This document shows, in pieces, positions 47,768 through 56,400 of a stretch of DNA of 64,000 nucleotides (position 1 is its first letter; every line of letters begins with the position of its first letter). Location of the stretch: the NCBI RefSeq assembly GCF_030913705.1, contig NZ_CP133190.1, positions 2,046,001 through 2,110,000 of the forward strand, written 5' to 3'. The position numbers and the translations under genes were made by a program. Below the pieces are notes generated by a model, which saw only the letters and a list, made by a program, of their open reading frames with translations, did not search any database and had not been told where the DNA came from. This stretch comes from Anaerocolumna sp. MB42-C2 (GTDB lineage Bacteria > Bacillota > Clostridia > Lachnospirales > Lachnospiraceae).

Positions 47768-48654
47768 TAACCTGCCAACTCCTTATCTTTATCATTTCGA
47801 TAATACAATTTTAATTGTACCAATGTAATAACCATGGCTATTAAAAACATTATAACAACTAAGGCTGAGGCCTGACCCTGGTCAAATAAATTAAATGACA
47901 GTTTGTATATATAGGTGGATAAAAATTCAGTAGCATAGTTTGGACCGCCCTTAGTAAGTACATAAGGTAAGTCAAAACATTTAAGTGAACCTAACATACC
48001 CATGATAAACAAAGTAAAATGTGTACCTCGAAGAAGCGGAAATGTAATTTTTGTGAACTGCCTCAATTTGTTTGCACCGTCAATGGTAGCCGCTTCATAT
48101 AAATCCTGAGGAATATTGAGCATATTTGCATAATATAAAAGCATACTGTATCCGGTCCACTGCCATGTATTTACGAATATAATACAACCAAGAGCAAGTT
48201 TCGGGTCCGCCAACCATTGGCCGGTCAGAGAATTAAATCCTGTCAAACGAAGCAGTTGGTTTAAATACCCCCGATTGGTTTCAAATATTTTTGAAAATAT
48301 ATTACCTACAATTGCAGGTGTCGCAATAACGGGAATATAAAAAATGATACGATAAAACCCCGAAAACTTTAATTTATTAATAAATAATGATGAAAAAATC
48401 AGACCAAAAAAAGCCTGTATTATTATTGTACATAATGCAAAAACAATAAAATTTTTAATAATTTTAATCATAATAGGATTCTTTAAAAGTACAATATAAT
48501 TGCTTAATCCTGCAAAGTCTTTTTCAATGCTAATGCCATTCCAGTTATAAAAACTAATAATAATATTATAAACAATTGGATAAACAATGAATATTAAGAA
48601 CAAAATCACAAGCGGCAGGATGAACAGATACCCGATATACTCTTTTCTTTTCAT
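47767..48654 (-). CDS. Carbohydrate ABC transporter permease (MalF/UgpA/LplB type)
   Basis: The 295-residue protein has six membrane helices and the EAA loop (DLYEAATIDGANKLRQFTKITFPLLRG). It is the first permease of the CUT1 sugar importer. No ATPase gene is nearby; a shared MsiK-type ATPase encoded elsewhere would be normal for Clostridia. Confidence 0.92.
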   Translation of the reverse strand: MKRKEYIGYLFILPLVILFLIFIVYPIVYNIIISFYNWNGISIEKDFAGLSNYIVLLKNPIMIKIIKNFIVFALCTIIIQAFFGLIFSSLFINKLKFSGFYRIIFYIPVIATPAIVGNIFSKIFETNRGYLNQLLRLTGFNSLTGQWLADPKLALGCIIFVNTWQWTGYSMLLYYANMLNIPQDLYEAATIDGANKLRQFTKITFPLLRGTHFTLFIMGMLGSLKCFDLPYVLTKGGPNYATEFLSTYIYKLSFNLFDQGQASALVVIMFLIAMVITLVQLKLYYRNDKDKELAG

Positions 48655-48747
48655 GACGATTCTTCTCCTTACCTTTTGAACCGGAACTTTAAACAGAACC
48701 TTTTACATAAACTAAAGTTGTTCAAAGCTCCCGGTCCAATATGTTCT

Positions 48748-50127
48748 TTATCTGGCTTGTGCCGCGGAAGCAGCTTCTACCTCTTTCGCCGCCTCTTCCG
48801 GTTTGGTACTTCCTAATGCTAAAGCAGTCAGAGTATCTGAGATTTTCTGCTTTAATTCCGGATATGCCATTTCTCTGTAACCTCCCAGATTATTTTCTGC
48901 CTCATCACAAATATAAGTTAGATTATCCAGTCCATCCTGACTCATACCTGCTACATTAAGTTTTAAATCTGTTCTGGAGGGACAATAAGAAAAGTACTTA
49001 TTTACTAATATGTCCTGTCCGTCATGTAACATATAATCCATAAATTTCCATGCAGCGTCCGCATTTTTTGTATCTTTATTAATACATAGGCAAACATCTA
49101 CGGAAGCTGTAACCGGTGCAGATTTTCCGTCATTATTCCAATCAATCAGGAATACATCATGATTGGCTCCGTCACCGTTAAATACTTTAGCCTCATCCGG
49201 ATCACCGCTTACATATGCACCACCTGCCCACGAACCATTTAATATCATTGGAATACTTCCCTCTTTCTGGAACAGGTCAGTGGTATCATTATACATATTT
49301 ACTCCCAGCGCACCATCCTGGAATACACCATTAGTAAATAGAGACTGCCAGATTTCAAATGATTTAACTAAATCCGAATCTTCAAAAGATGTTTTACCCT
49401 CCAAAGCCGAGTATAATTTTTCTGAATTAATATCGTTTGCAATATTCATCCAGGTATCAATATTAATCCAGGCGTCCTTAGCACCGATCGCCAGAGGATA
49501 TTGTCCGTTATCACGCAACGTTTTTGAAATTTTAACTAAATCATCTAAATTCTTAGGAACAAAAAGATTGTATTTCGACAGCATATTTACATCTGCCCAT
49601 GCAAAACCGGCATAGGTTAAACCCAGAGGCAATCCATAAAAATGACCATCTTCATTTAAAAGCTTCATACAGAACTCCAGATAACCGGATTGCCAGTCAC
49701 TGCCCCAGGATTCATCTGCCCTAGGTGTCAGATCCATCTCAAAATCACGGAATTCTTTTATGGTTGCACCGGTCTGCATACCAAATACATCTGCTGCCTG
49801 TCCGCTTGCCAAATCAACTTTCAATTTTTCAATATGATCGGAATAAGGCATATAGACATAATCAATTTTAATCTCAGGGTTCTTTGCTTCAAAATCTGCC
49901 TGTAATTCTTCCCAGGCAGCCCCCTCTCCCGGATTCCAGGTTTGAAATTTAATCGTCACCGGCTCAGCGGATCCGGAACTGCCGTCATCGGTTTTAGCAG
50001 CATCAGCTGACGTTTTATCAGCAGTACCCTCCGTCGAATTTGTTTTCACCGACGCTGAACATCCCATAAGTAACGTTGTTCCAATCATTACGATTGTCAT
50101 TACAAAGCAAGCTAATTTCTTTTTCAT
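48748..50127 (-). CDS. Sugar ABC transporter solute-binding lipoprotein
   Basis: The 459-residue lipoprotein has signal peptide MKKKLACFVMTIVMIGTTLL followed by lipobox MGCSAS, then a Ser/Ala/Asp-rich linker and a family 1 binding domain (VTIKFQTWNPGEGAAWEELQ). The frame is open to 50250, but AGGAGG lies before ATG 50127. First gene of the importer operon that continues through two permeases and the two-component genes. Confidence 0.92.
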   Translation of the reverse strand: MKKKLACFVMTIVMIGTTLLMGCSASVKTNSTEGTADKTSADAAKTDDGSSGSAEPVTIKFQTWNPGEGAAWEELQADFEAKNPEIKIDYVYMPYSDHIEKLKVDLASGQAADVFGMQTGATIKEFRDFEMDLTPRADESWGSDWQSGYLEFCMKLLNEDGHFYGLPLGLTYAGFAWADVNMLSKYNLFVPKNLDDLVKISKTLRDNGQYPLAIGAKDAWINIDTWMNIANDINSEKLYSALEGKTSFEDSDLVKSFEIWQSLFTNGVFQDGALGVNMYNDTTDLFQKEGSIPMILNGSWAGGAYVSGDPDEAKVFNGDGANHDVFLIDWNNDGKSAPVTASVDVCLCINKDTKNADAAWKFMDYMLHDGQDILVNKYFSYCPSRTDLKLNVAGMSQDGLDNLTYICDEAENNLGGYREMAYPELKQKISDTLTALALGSTKPEEAAKEVEAASAAQAR

Positions 50128-50462
50128 AAAATACCTCCTAATTAAGATTTTTTTCTTACCTGCAATGTCAATTATAATTGTATAATACTGTTTAAAATAG
50201 CTGTATTTTATAGCTGATTGTGTCTTTTTTATAGCATATGGTGTGTTCAAATTGAATATTTTATTTTTTTTATATCAATTATTATTATTTCTTCTTAATA
50301 AATTCCTGATCTTTTAGTCATTATAACCTAAACCCCAATTTGTTCTATTTTTACTATAACACATTTATAAATTATAAAAAACTAATTTCACATTAGTCTT
50401 CTATTTTTTATTAAAGGATTTGACACCCTAATCATTCAAAGAAGAAAACGAAAAACTTCCCA

Positions 50463-50527
50463 CTAAATAAAAAGAGCCCTTTTCATAGAATATCAAAACA
50501 AATGACATTCTTTATGAAAAGAGCCTT
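50463..50527 (-). terminator. Terminator of the oxidoreductase/glycyl radical enzyme operon
   Basis: AAAGGCTC-TTTTCATA on the minus strand pairs with TATGAAAA-GGGCTCTTT, with an inner GAAT/ATTC pair, followed by TTTTTATTT. It lies 36 bp after the first Gfo/Idh stop and separates that operon from the sugar importer operon. Confidence 0.75.
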
Positions 50528-50562
50528 TCTACCCAATTACATATTTTATCGGAATCCTATTG

Positions 50563-51660
50563 TTAATCCAATTTCGGTATTTCTATTTCAACTTCTCTTT
50601 TTAATTTACTGGAACGGTAAATTCCGTCACAGATTGCCTGGTTATATATAATTTCTTCCCCGGGAATAGGCGCCGGCCGGTCTTCTATAATTGCATCACA
50701 GAAGTCGCGGACTTTGGCTTCAAAAATGTCCATTTCTTTCGGTGACTCATAAGCGTTAAATGGTAATGATGGTAGTACGAAACTATCAATATTCTGGCCG
50801 TTTACGTCTGTGAAATACATAATACGGGACGGTTTATTGCTGTAATCAAATTCATTTTTAATTTTTATTCCGCCTTCGGTGCCAAGCCAAAGAGTATCCC
50901 CTAATGTATCCGCATGCATTGCCCAGGACTGTTTGAAAAGAAAAGTCACATCATTTTCCAACCGTACAAAGGCTACAGAAAAATCATCCACGTTAAAAGT
51001 ATCCGCTCCGGAGAAATATTTCGGGTTTTTACCAAAATAATCAGTAGCCACAGCCGATACGGTTAAGGGTTTCGGATACTGTACTGCGTGGAGACATTGA
51101 TCGATGGAATAGCATCCGATATCACCTAAGCAGCCATACCCGGCTTTATCCCCATCAACAAAGGTGCCTCCGGGAATTCCCCGTCTTCTGCCGCCGCCGC
51201 TTTGAATATAATAAACCTTGCCAAGAGCTCCCGAACGTATCATATCATCTACCTTACGACGGGTGGTATCATAACGCGGCTGAAATCCGATTGTCAGTAT
51301 TTTGTTCGCTTTCTTAGAAGCTTTCACCATATCCACTGCTTCCTGCAGGGTAAAGGACATGGGTTTTTCACACAGAACATGTAAACCGGCTTCCAAAGCG
51401 GCTATGGTACATTCCGCATGAGTTTTGTTATAAGTACATATACTTACCCCATCCATTTCTACATTTTCTATCAGTTCTCTGGCACTTTCAAATGCTTTGG
51501 CATTAGGCAGGTTCCATTTATCCAAAAATTCTTTTGCTTTTCCCGGTACAATATCTGCCCCGCCTACAATCTCAACATCTTCAAATTTCGAATAAGCTGC
51601 CATATGTGCATGTGCTATACCCCCGGTTCCGATTATCCCAATTTTTAATTTTTCTCTCAT
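50563..51660 (-). CDS. Gfo/Idh/MocA family NAD(P)-dependent oxidoreductase 1
   Basis: The 365-residue protein has Rossmann motif GIIGTGGIAHAHM, EKP loop LCEKPMSFTLQEA and a C-terminal alpha/beta domain (YGCLGDIGCYSIDQCLH). Such enzymes oxidise a hydroxyl of a sugar or inositol. ATG 51660 is preferred to GTG 51672 because GGGGGT then acts as ribosome site. It is preceded by hairpin motif copy 4 and by an internal terminator, so its expression may be set separately from the genes upstream. Confidence 0.9.
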   Translation of the reverse strand: MREKLKIGIIGTGGIAHAHMAAYSKFEDVEIVGGADIVPGKAKEFLDKWNLPNAKAFESARELIENVEMDGVSICTYNKTHAECTIAALEAGLHVLCEKPMSFTLQEAVDMVKASKKANKILTIGFQPRYDTTRRKVDDMIRSGALGKVYYIQSGGGRRRGIPGGTFVDGDKAGYGCLGDIGCYSIDQCLHAVQYPKPLTVSAVATDYFGKNPKYFSGADTFNVDDFSVAFVRLENDVTFLFKQSWAMHADTLGDTLWLGTEGGIKIKNEFDYSNKPSRIMYFTDVNGQNIDSFVLPSLPFNAYESPKEMDIFEAKVRDFCDAIIEDRPAPIPGEEIIYNQAICDGIYRSSKLKREVEIEIPKLD

Positions 51661-51703
51661 ATTTACCCCCATTGCATATCACAGGCAGACCTGCGATACT
51701 GCC
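51661..51703 (-). promoter_or_regulatory. Start-proximal hairpin motif, copy 4 (before oxidoreductase 1)
   Basis: On the minus strand: GGCAGTA, stem ATCGCAGG, loop TCTG, stem CCTGTGAT, then ATGCAATGGGGGTAAAT and the ATG. The stem is 8 bp with one G-U pair. Flanks agree with the other copies, stem bases do not, but pair. Confidence 0.65.
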
Positions 51704-51706
51704 ACT

Positions 51707-51768
51707 AATAAAAAGGAGTGAAAGAATCACAAAGTGGCAACCTTTCATTTCTAAATTTTCTTTCACTC
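51707..51768 (-). terminator. Internal terminator between the two oxidoreductase genes
   Basis: GAGTGAAAGA (51716-51725 on the plus strand) and TCTTTCACTC (51759-51768) form a perfect 10-bp stem with a 33-nt loop. On the minus strand the hairpin is followed by CTTTTTATT. It lies between motif copies 5 and 4. Confidence 0.7.
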
Positions 51769-51770
51769 TT

Positions 51771-51808
51771 CCTCCATTACATACCGCAGATTTGTTTGCG
51801 GTACAGCC
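51771..51808 (-). promoter_or_regulatory. Start-proximal hairpin motif, copy 5 (after oxidoreductase 2)
   Basis: On the minus strand: GGCTGTA, stem TACCGCA, loop, stem TGCGGTA, then TGTAATGGAGGAAGA and a GTG at 51766. The only frame it could start is a 61-codon one running through the terminator, which I doubt. It may be a duplicated leader or a leader-peptide start. Confidence 0.55.
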
Positions 51809-51831
51809 AAAAATAAAACAGATTGAAATAA

Positions 51832-52812
51832 TTAAAAAGTTACTTCTCTCTTTTCCTTATGAGCGATATAGGCTGCCTCCAAAAGCTCAGTAAGTCTTGT
51901 TCCTGCGGCTTCATCAAATAAAATCGGTTTATTGTATAACACACCGTCAACCCACTGTCTTAAAGGATGAGGTAATGCCTTGGGTAGCTTGGCAGGTGTT
52001 ACCCACCCGTCAAATTCTTCTCCCATCTTATTTGAAGTCAGCCGTATATTATTATCACAGATAATTAAAGTTCCCTCCGTTCCATAAACCTCAACCATGG
52101 AGGGCGTTTTATATGTAACAAGGCTTGTTTCCACAATTGCTACCGCTTTATTCTCAAATTCAATCGTGCAGACAGAATTATCCTCCACCTTTCTGTCTGT
52201 AAAATAACTGAACATGGAGGAAATTCTTACCGGTTTACCTAAAATCCAGCTGGACAGGTACATAGGATGACATCCCAGATCCATCATAGCTCCGCCTCCT
52301 GCCGTGTTCTCATCATACCAATACTCCGGCAGCCAGTTACGGGTGGCCCCATCATGACCGTTCCGGATTCTTAAAAGAGTTACTTTACCGATCACCCCTG
52401 AATCGATCACACTTTTTACATACAGATTAGCCGGTGTTGTACGGGCCGGAAAAGAAATTCCGAACTTAACCCCTGCTTTTTTCACTTCTTCAGTAATTTC
52501 ATTACAATCTTTTTTGGTTAGAGCCATGGCTTTTTCCGTAAAAATGTGTTTTCCGGCTTTGGCTGCTTTTATCATAATCTCTGCATGTTTGCTGGTAGGG
52601 GCGCAAATAATTACACCTTCTACGTCTTCTCTAAAAAGAATCTTATCCAAATCCTCTTCAAAATCAACTTCCAAAGACTTTGCCCATTCTCTTCCTCTTT
52701 CCGATTCTTCGTCCCATACACAGGTTATTGTTACATCCGGGTATGTTCTTAACGTTTCTGCATACCCTTGTGCATGCACATGCCACTTACTTATTAACGC
52801 TACTTTTAACAT
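51832..52812 (-). CDS. Gfo/Idh/MocA family NAD(P)-dependent oxidoreductase 2
   Basis: The 326-residue protein has N-terminal Rossmann domain (VALISKWHVHAQGYAETL), EKA loop IFTEKAMALTKKD and active-site block GGGAMMDLGCHPMYLSSWI. It has Ala in place of the usual Pro in the EKP motif and no canonical GxGxxG, so cofactor use may be unusual. It starts 95 bp after the glycyl radical enzyme gene, with GGAG before ATG 52812. Confidence 0.85.
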   Translation of the reverse strand: MLKVALISKWHVHAQGYAETLRTYPDVTITCVWDEESERGREWAKSLEVDFEEDLDKILFREDVEGVIICAPTSKHAEIMIKAAKAGKHIFTEKAMALTKKDCNEITEEVKKAGVKFGISFPARTTPANLYVKSVIDSGVIGKVTLLRIRNGHDGATRNWLPEYWYDENTAGGGAMMDLGCHPMYLSSWILGKPVRISSMFSYFTDRKVEDNSVCTIEFENKAVAIVETSLVTYKTPSMVEVYGTEGTLIICDNNIRLTSNKMGEEFDGWVTPAKLPKALPHPLRQWVDGVLYNKPILFDEAAGTRLTELLEAAYIAHKEKREVTF

Positions 52813-52906
52813 AATAACTCCTCCGCTTTTCTTTATTGTATTATTTTATTTTGTGCTTCACTTTTAAACCCAGACAAAGATTTAACAGTGAAGCATATAA
52901 AACAAA

Positions 52907-55078
52907 TTAAGCTGATAAAAACCTGTCAACAATCTGCTGTCTGTATTCCTTGGAAAGTGAGGCAAAAAATGCGGAATATCCTGTTACACGCACGATCAAA
53001 TCCGGATGTTTCTGAGGATCTTCATGTGCCTCAAGAAGTTTCTGCTTTGTCAGGCAGTTTAAGTTAATTAATGTACCACCCATCTGATTATGTGCATGAA
53101 TTAAAGCTATTAAGGCATCCACACCGCCCTCTGAATCTAACAGATCCATATCTATATCCAGGTGCAAAGGTGAGGAATTGCCGTAACCGGGCTGTACAAG
53201 CGCTACCGCATTGGCTTTTAGTGTTGGTGAAAATGTATGCAATCCCATAGCAAATCCCGGATCCGGTTCATTGGAGTGAGAAATCGGTTCTCCGTTTTTT
53301 CTTCCATTGGGAGTGGCCGGCAGCTTAGCTCCCAGCTCCTGAATAGAGCCATGTGAAAACATTCCAGGAATAATTGGAAGATGATACCTGGGCGTACCCT
53401 CGTTTTTACAGCACCGGACAAAATAATCACGAATTCTTAAAGCCCAATCCTTGGCAGAAGATTCCGGTGTACCAAATCTTTTAATATTTTTCATCATAAG
53501 CCGGGTATTCTCCGCCCCCTCATAATTGTTATCCAGAACATCAAATAATTCCTGCCAGGTAATCCGTTTCTCTTTTACGACACGCTGCTCAATTGCTGCA
53601 AAAGAATCTGAGACAGTTGCCAAAGCCACCCCGTCAATATTAAAGTTTAAAATATCCACTCCGCCTTCCGAGCAATTAAGTCCCCTTTCAATTGGCCCGT
53701 GCATAAACAGGTTATAGACTAATTCCGGCTTATTTCTTCCCATTATTTCATAATGCTTATCATATCCGGCCTTGATACTATCTACAATAGCTTTTGTATG
53801 AAAACAGAACCGCTCAAACAAAGCTTCCAGAGATTGTTCTCCCTGTTTTATATCCAAAAGTGCATAATATAGGGCAAACCCCAGATTGCATCTGGTGACA
53901 TCCTGCAGAGGATACTCTTCTCCCGGTATGCAGGTCCAGTTGCATCCGACTTTTGCTCTTTTTCTGGCCAATTGTAAGGGGTAGCCATTTTGTGAATACC
54001 CCTGTTCGCATCCTACATTGCAGGAATAACTGACGCCGGATCCGGCTTCCATGGTATATTCTAAAGAACGCCTTAGCAAAATAGGATTTACATTATCAGA
54101 AACCCTTAATGCTATATTTGCCGGTATGGACAACGCAAACATGGCATCCAAAATAAGAAAGGACATCCTGCTTGTCATATCATATTCCCCATCCGGGGTA
54201 AGCCCGGCTATCTGGGAATAATGAGTATCATTAAAAAATAGACTGGCTATATACCATACTGCCTGTTCGTCTGTCACAAGTCCCTCTTTACTGTCTATTT
54301 CATAATATGGCTTTAATACCTCATCCAGCTGGTCAAGAGCTCCTCCTACGAAATAGGTGCGGTCCAATGTCTGGAAATGTGCAATAAACTGGCAGGCTTC
54401 CCTTAAAGTTCTGGGCGGATTATGAATGAGCCATTCATTCACTCGTGCCATATCCATTAAATTTTCTTTGATTGCCAAATCTGTTTCTTCTTCTGCCAAC
54501 CTCTTTGCTTCATTAGAAAGAGCCAAAATCCATTCCTGCATTCCTAATACAACCTGTTCTTCTCCGTCATAAAATTCAGTACTCGCAGGGGCATTCAATT
54601 CTTTATAATATCGTATTTTTTCTAACAAACCGCCCCATCCAAGCTTTAGTCCTATCGTCATATCTCCTGCACAATGATTCATTCCGCCAAACCCGGGACG
54701 AGTGTCATACTTTTCCCATATCTCAAAAAGTTCTTCCGGCCGGTCCTCCGGTGCAATTTCAATCGGAACATAGTTGATTATAGGTCCGATCCATGCTCCG
54801 GCAAGCGCGCTGTTTTTATTGATATATTTGGGTATTTCATTAAAGAATCTCCTTAAATGCTCCCCAATAGCAAGCGGACCGCATACTATTCCTGACTTAT
54901 GGTTAGGTTTGGCCTCAAACTTAAAATCAGGATAATACACAAAACCCCAGTCATCAAAATCCAGTGATCCGAAGTATTTTATCTTAGTTTCATTAATCTT
55001 GACTTTATCTTCGTGCAAATTATGTATTCTTTCTTCATATAACGGTGACAATAAAACCTTATCTGTATTTAACATCAT
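52907..55078 (-). CDS. Glycyl radical enzyme of unknown substrate
   Basis: The 723-residue enzyme carries the glycyl radical motif RVTGYSAFF near the C terminus (Gly700) and a cysteine loop SYSCNVGCEQGYSQNG with candidate thiyl Cys357. Most diol-dehydratase-like and decarboxylase members have GCVE there; this one reads GCEQ, so it does not match glycerol dehydratase, CutC, HPAD or PFL directly. It needs the activase encoded upstream, 15 bp away. The neighbours (two oxidoreductases, aldolase, sugar enzymes) suggest a sugar-derived or polyol substrate. Ribosome site AAGGGGGGT. Oxygen-sensitive, so the host is anaerobic. Confidence 0.85.
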   Translation of the reverse strand: MMLNTDKVLLSPLYEERIHNLHEDKVKINETKIKYFGSLDFDDWGFVYYPDFKFEAKPNHKSGIVCGPLAIGEHLRRFFNEIPKYINKNSALAGAWIGPIINYVPIEIAPEDRPEELFEIWEKYDTRPGFGGMNHCAGDMTIGLKLGWGGLLEKIRYYKELNAPASTEFYDGEEQVVLGMQEWILALSNEAKRLAEEETDLAIKENLMDMARVNEWLIHNPPRTLREACQFIAHFQTLDRTYFVGGALDQLDEVLKPYYEIDSKEGLVTDEQAVWYIASLFFNDTHYSQIAGLTPDGEYDMTSRMSFLILDAMFALSIPANIALRVSDNVNPILLRRSLEYTMEAGSGVSYSCNVGCEQGYSQNGYPLQLARKRAKVGCNWTCIPGEEYPLQDVTRCNLGFALYYALLDIKQGEQSLEALFERFCFHTKAIVDSIKAGYDKHYEIMGRNKPELVYNLFMHGPIERGLNCSEGGVDILNFNIDGVALATVSDSFAAIEQRVVKEKRITWQELFDVLDNNYEGAENTRLMMKNIKRFGTPESSAKDWALRIRDYFVRCCKNEGTPRYHLPIIPGMFSHGSIQELGAKLPATPNGRKNGEPISHSNEPDPGFAMGLHTFSPTLKANAVALVQPGYGNSSPLHLDIDMDLLDSEGGVDALIALIHAHNQMGGTLINLNCLTKQKLLEAHEDPQKHPDLIVRVTGYSAFFASLSKEYRQQIVDRFLSA

Positions 55079-55093
55079 TACCCCCCTTGATTT

Positions 55094-55987
55094 TTATGTT
55101 TTGCAGGCATTTAATCCACAATTTTTTAGAATTGTTATCGCTTTATCAACCGTTTCCTCAGTTGGTGTCTGTGTATGGTATAATTCATAACTAAGCCCAA
55201 GAGCCTTATATTTACTGCTGCCAAGCTTGTGATACGGCATAACTTCCACCTTCACAATCCTTAAATTCCTTAGCATATTCCCGATTTCTTCAATTTGATC
55301 CTCATTCTGACCAGGAATGAACGGGATTCTGACAATTATCTTCTGGCCGGCATCCGACAGCTTACATAAATTGTCCAGAATCAATTGGTTTTTAACACCG
55401 GTAAGTTGTTTATGGCGGATGGAATCAGCAGCTTTTATATCATATAAAAACAGATCCGTTACTTTCAGAATTCTTTCAAAATAACTCCAGGGTACACATC
55501 CGGCTGTATCCACTGCAGTATGAATTCCCTTATTCTTACATAGGGTAATGATTTCTTCCAGAAAGTCAATCTGAAGCATAGCCTCCCCTCCGGAAAAGGT
55601 AACCCCACCGGAAGAATTATCATAATATAGCTTATCTTCCACAATAGTATTTAAGAGATAGGAGCTGTCTACGTTTAACCCTACGCCAACCAATGCTTTG
55701 GAATAACAGGTTTCGGTACACCTTAGACATCCGGTACATTTTAACCGGTTCAGCTGATGCTCACCACTAACATTTTGAAAATGCACCCCGGCAGTACATA
55801 CCTGATAACAGGCTCCGCAGCCAATACATCTTTCCGGATAGAATTCAATCTGGTTGCTTTTATGAATGGATTCCGGATTATGGCACCACCTGCATCTGAG
55901 ATTGCATCCTTTGAAGAAAACCGTCGTTCGGATACCAGGGCCGTCATGTATGGAAAATTTTTGGATATTAAACAACTTGCCTTCCAC
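55094..55987 (-). CDS. Glycyl radical enzyme activating enzyme (radical SAM)
   Basis: The 297-residue protein has the radical SAM motif CNLRCRWC with Cys28, Cys32 and Cys35, then two ferredoxin-type clusters, CIGCGACYQVC and CTGCLRCTETC, as in activases of the diol-dehydratase and decarboxylase class (PFL activases lack them). SSGGVTFSGGEAMLQ is the SAM-binding GGE region. It installs the radical on Gly700 of the adjacent enzyme. Start is GTG behind AAGAAGAGG. It is divergent from the AraC gene at 56401, which likely regulates the operon. Confidence 0.92.
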   Translation of the reverse strand: MEGKLFNIQKFSIHDGPGIRTTVFFKGCNLRCRWCHNPESIHKSNQIEFYPERCIGCGACYQVCTAGVHFQNVSGEHQLNRLKCTGCLRCTETCYSKALVGVGLNVDSSYLLNTIVEDKLYYDNSSGGVTFSGGEAMLQIDFLEEIITLCKNKGIHTAVDTAGCVPWSYFERILKVTDLFLYDIKAADSIRHKQLTGVKNQLILDNLCKLSDAGQKIIVRIPFIPGQNEDQIEEIGNMLRNLRIVKVEVMPYHKLGSSKYKALGLSYELYHTQTPTEETVDKAITILKNCGLNACKT

Positions 55988-56173
55988 GGATACTATTACC
56001 TCTTCTTTCCTGTGATAACTGAATTATATACATTGGAAAGATGAAAATCATTGCAGTTTTTATACAAAACCTCTCATTTCTTTAACTTTTAAGTGCGAGA
56101 TAAACTTTAGAGTTAAAACTTATGATTAGTTCTAATTCACAAGTTATCTGTGGTATTTTTTTACAGTATATAT

Positions 56174-56362
56174 TATAATGAAAGCGAAATGAGGAAGACG
56201 AGCTTGTTCGTGTTCCGATTGGAGCTACAAGATCATGAACTTGTTTTTCAGTTCATGATATAATGAAAGCGGAATGAGAAACTCGAGCTTGTTCGTGTTC
56301 CGATTGGAGCTGCAAGATCATGAACTTGTTTTTCAGTTCATGTTATAATGAAAGCGGAATGA
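56174..56362. repeat. 85-bp tandem repeat, 2.2 units, upstream of an AraC gene
   Basis: Units start at 56174, 56259 and 56344 (partial), each with TATAATGAAAGC. The period is exactly 85 bp and the two full units differ at few positions. Each holds a CGGAA...TTCCG pair, an AGCTTG...CAAG pair and a hairpin ATGAACT/AGTTCAT with a T-rich loop just before the next TATAAT. The array ends 38 bp before the AraC start and may hold repeated promoters or operators. Confidence 0.8.
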
Positions 56363-56400
56363 ATTATTACGGGCTTACCGGTAAGGAAAGAGGTTTATTT

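Noticed and set aside
50128..50250. 41-residue N-terminal extension of the sugar-binding protein
   Set aside because: It would precede a normal lipoprotein signal peptide; AGGAGG points to ATG 50127.
51581..51766. 61-codon frame with GTG start after hairpin motif copy 5
   Set aside because: It has a plausible GGAGG site but runs through the terminator and overlaps the oxidoreductase gene by 80 bp; a leader peptide remains possible and is noted under findings.
56174..56362. CRISPR-like array reading of the 85-bp repeats
   Set aside because: Units are directly adjacent with no spacers, and no cas genes are present.
56320..56400. N-terminal extension of the AraC protein from ATG 56320
   Set aside because: This ATG is inside the tandem repeat hairpin without a ribosome site; ATG 56401 has a strong one.
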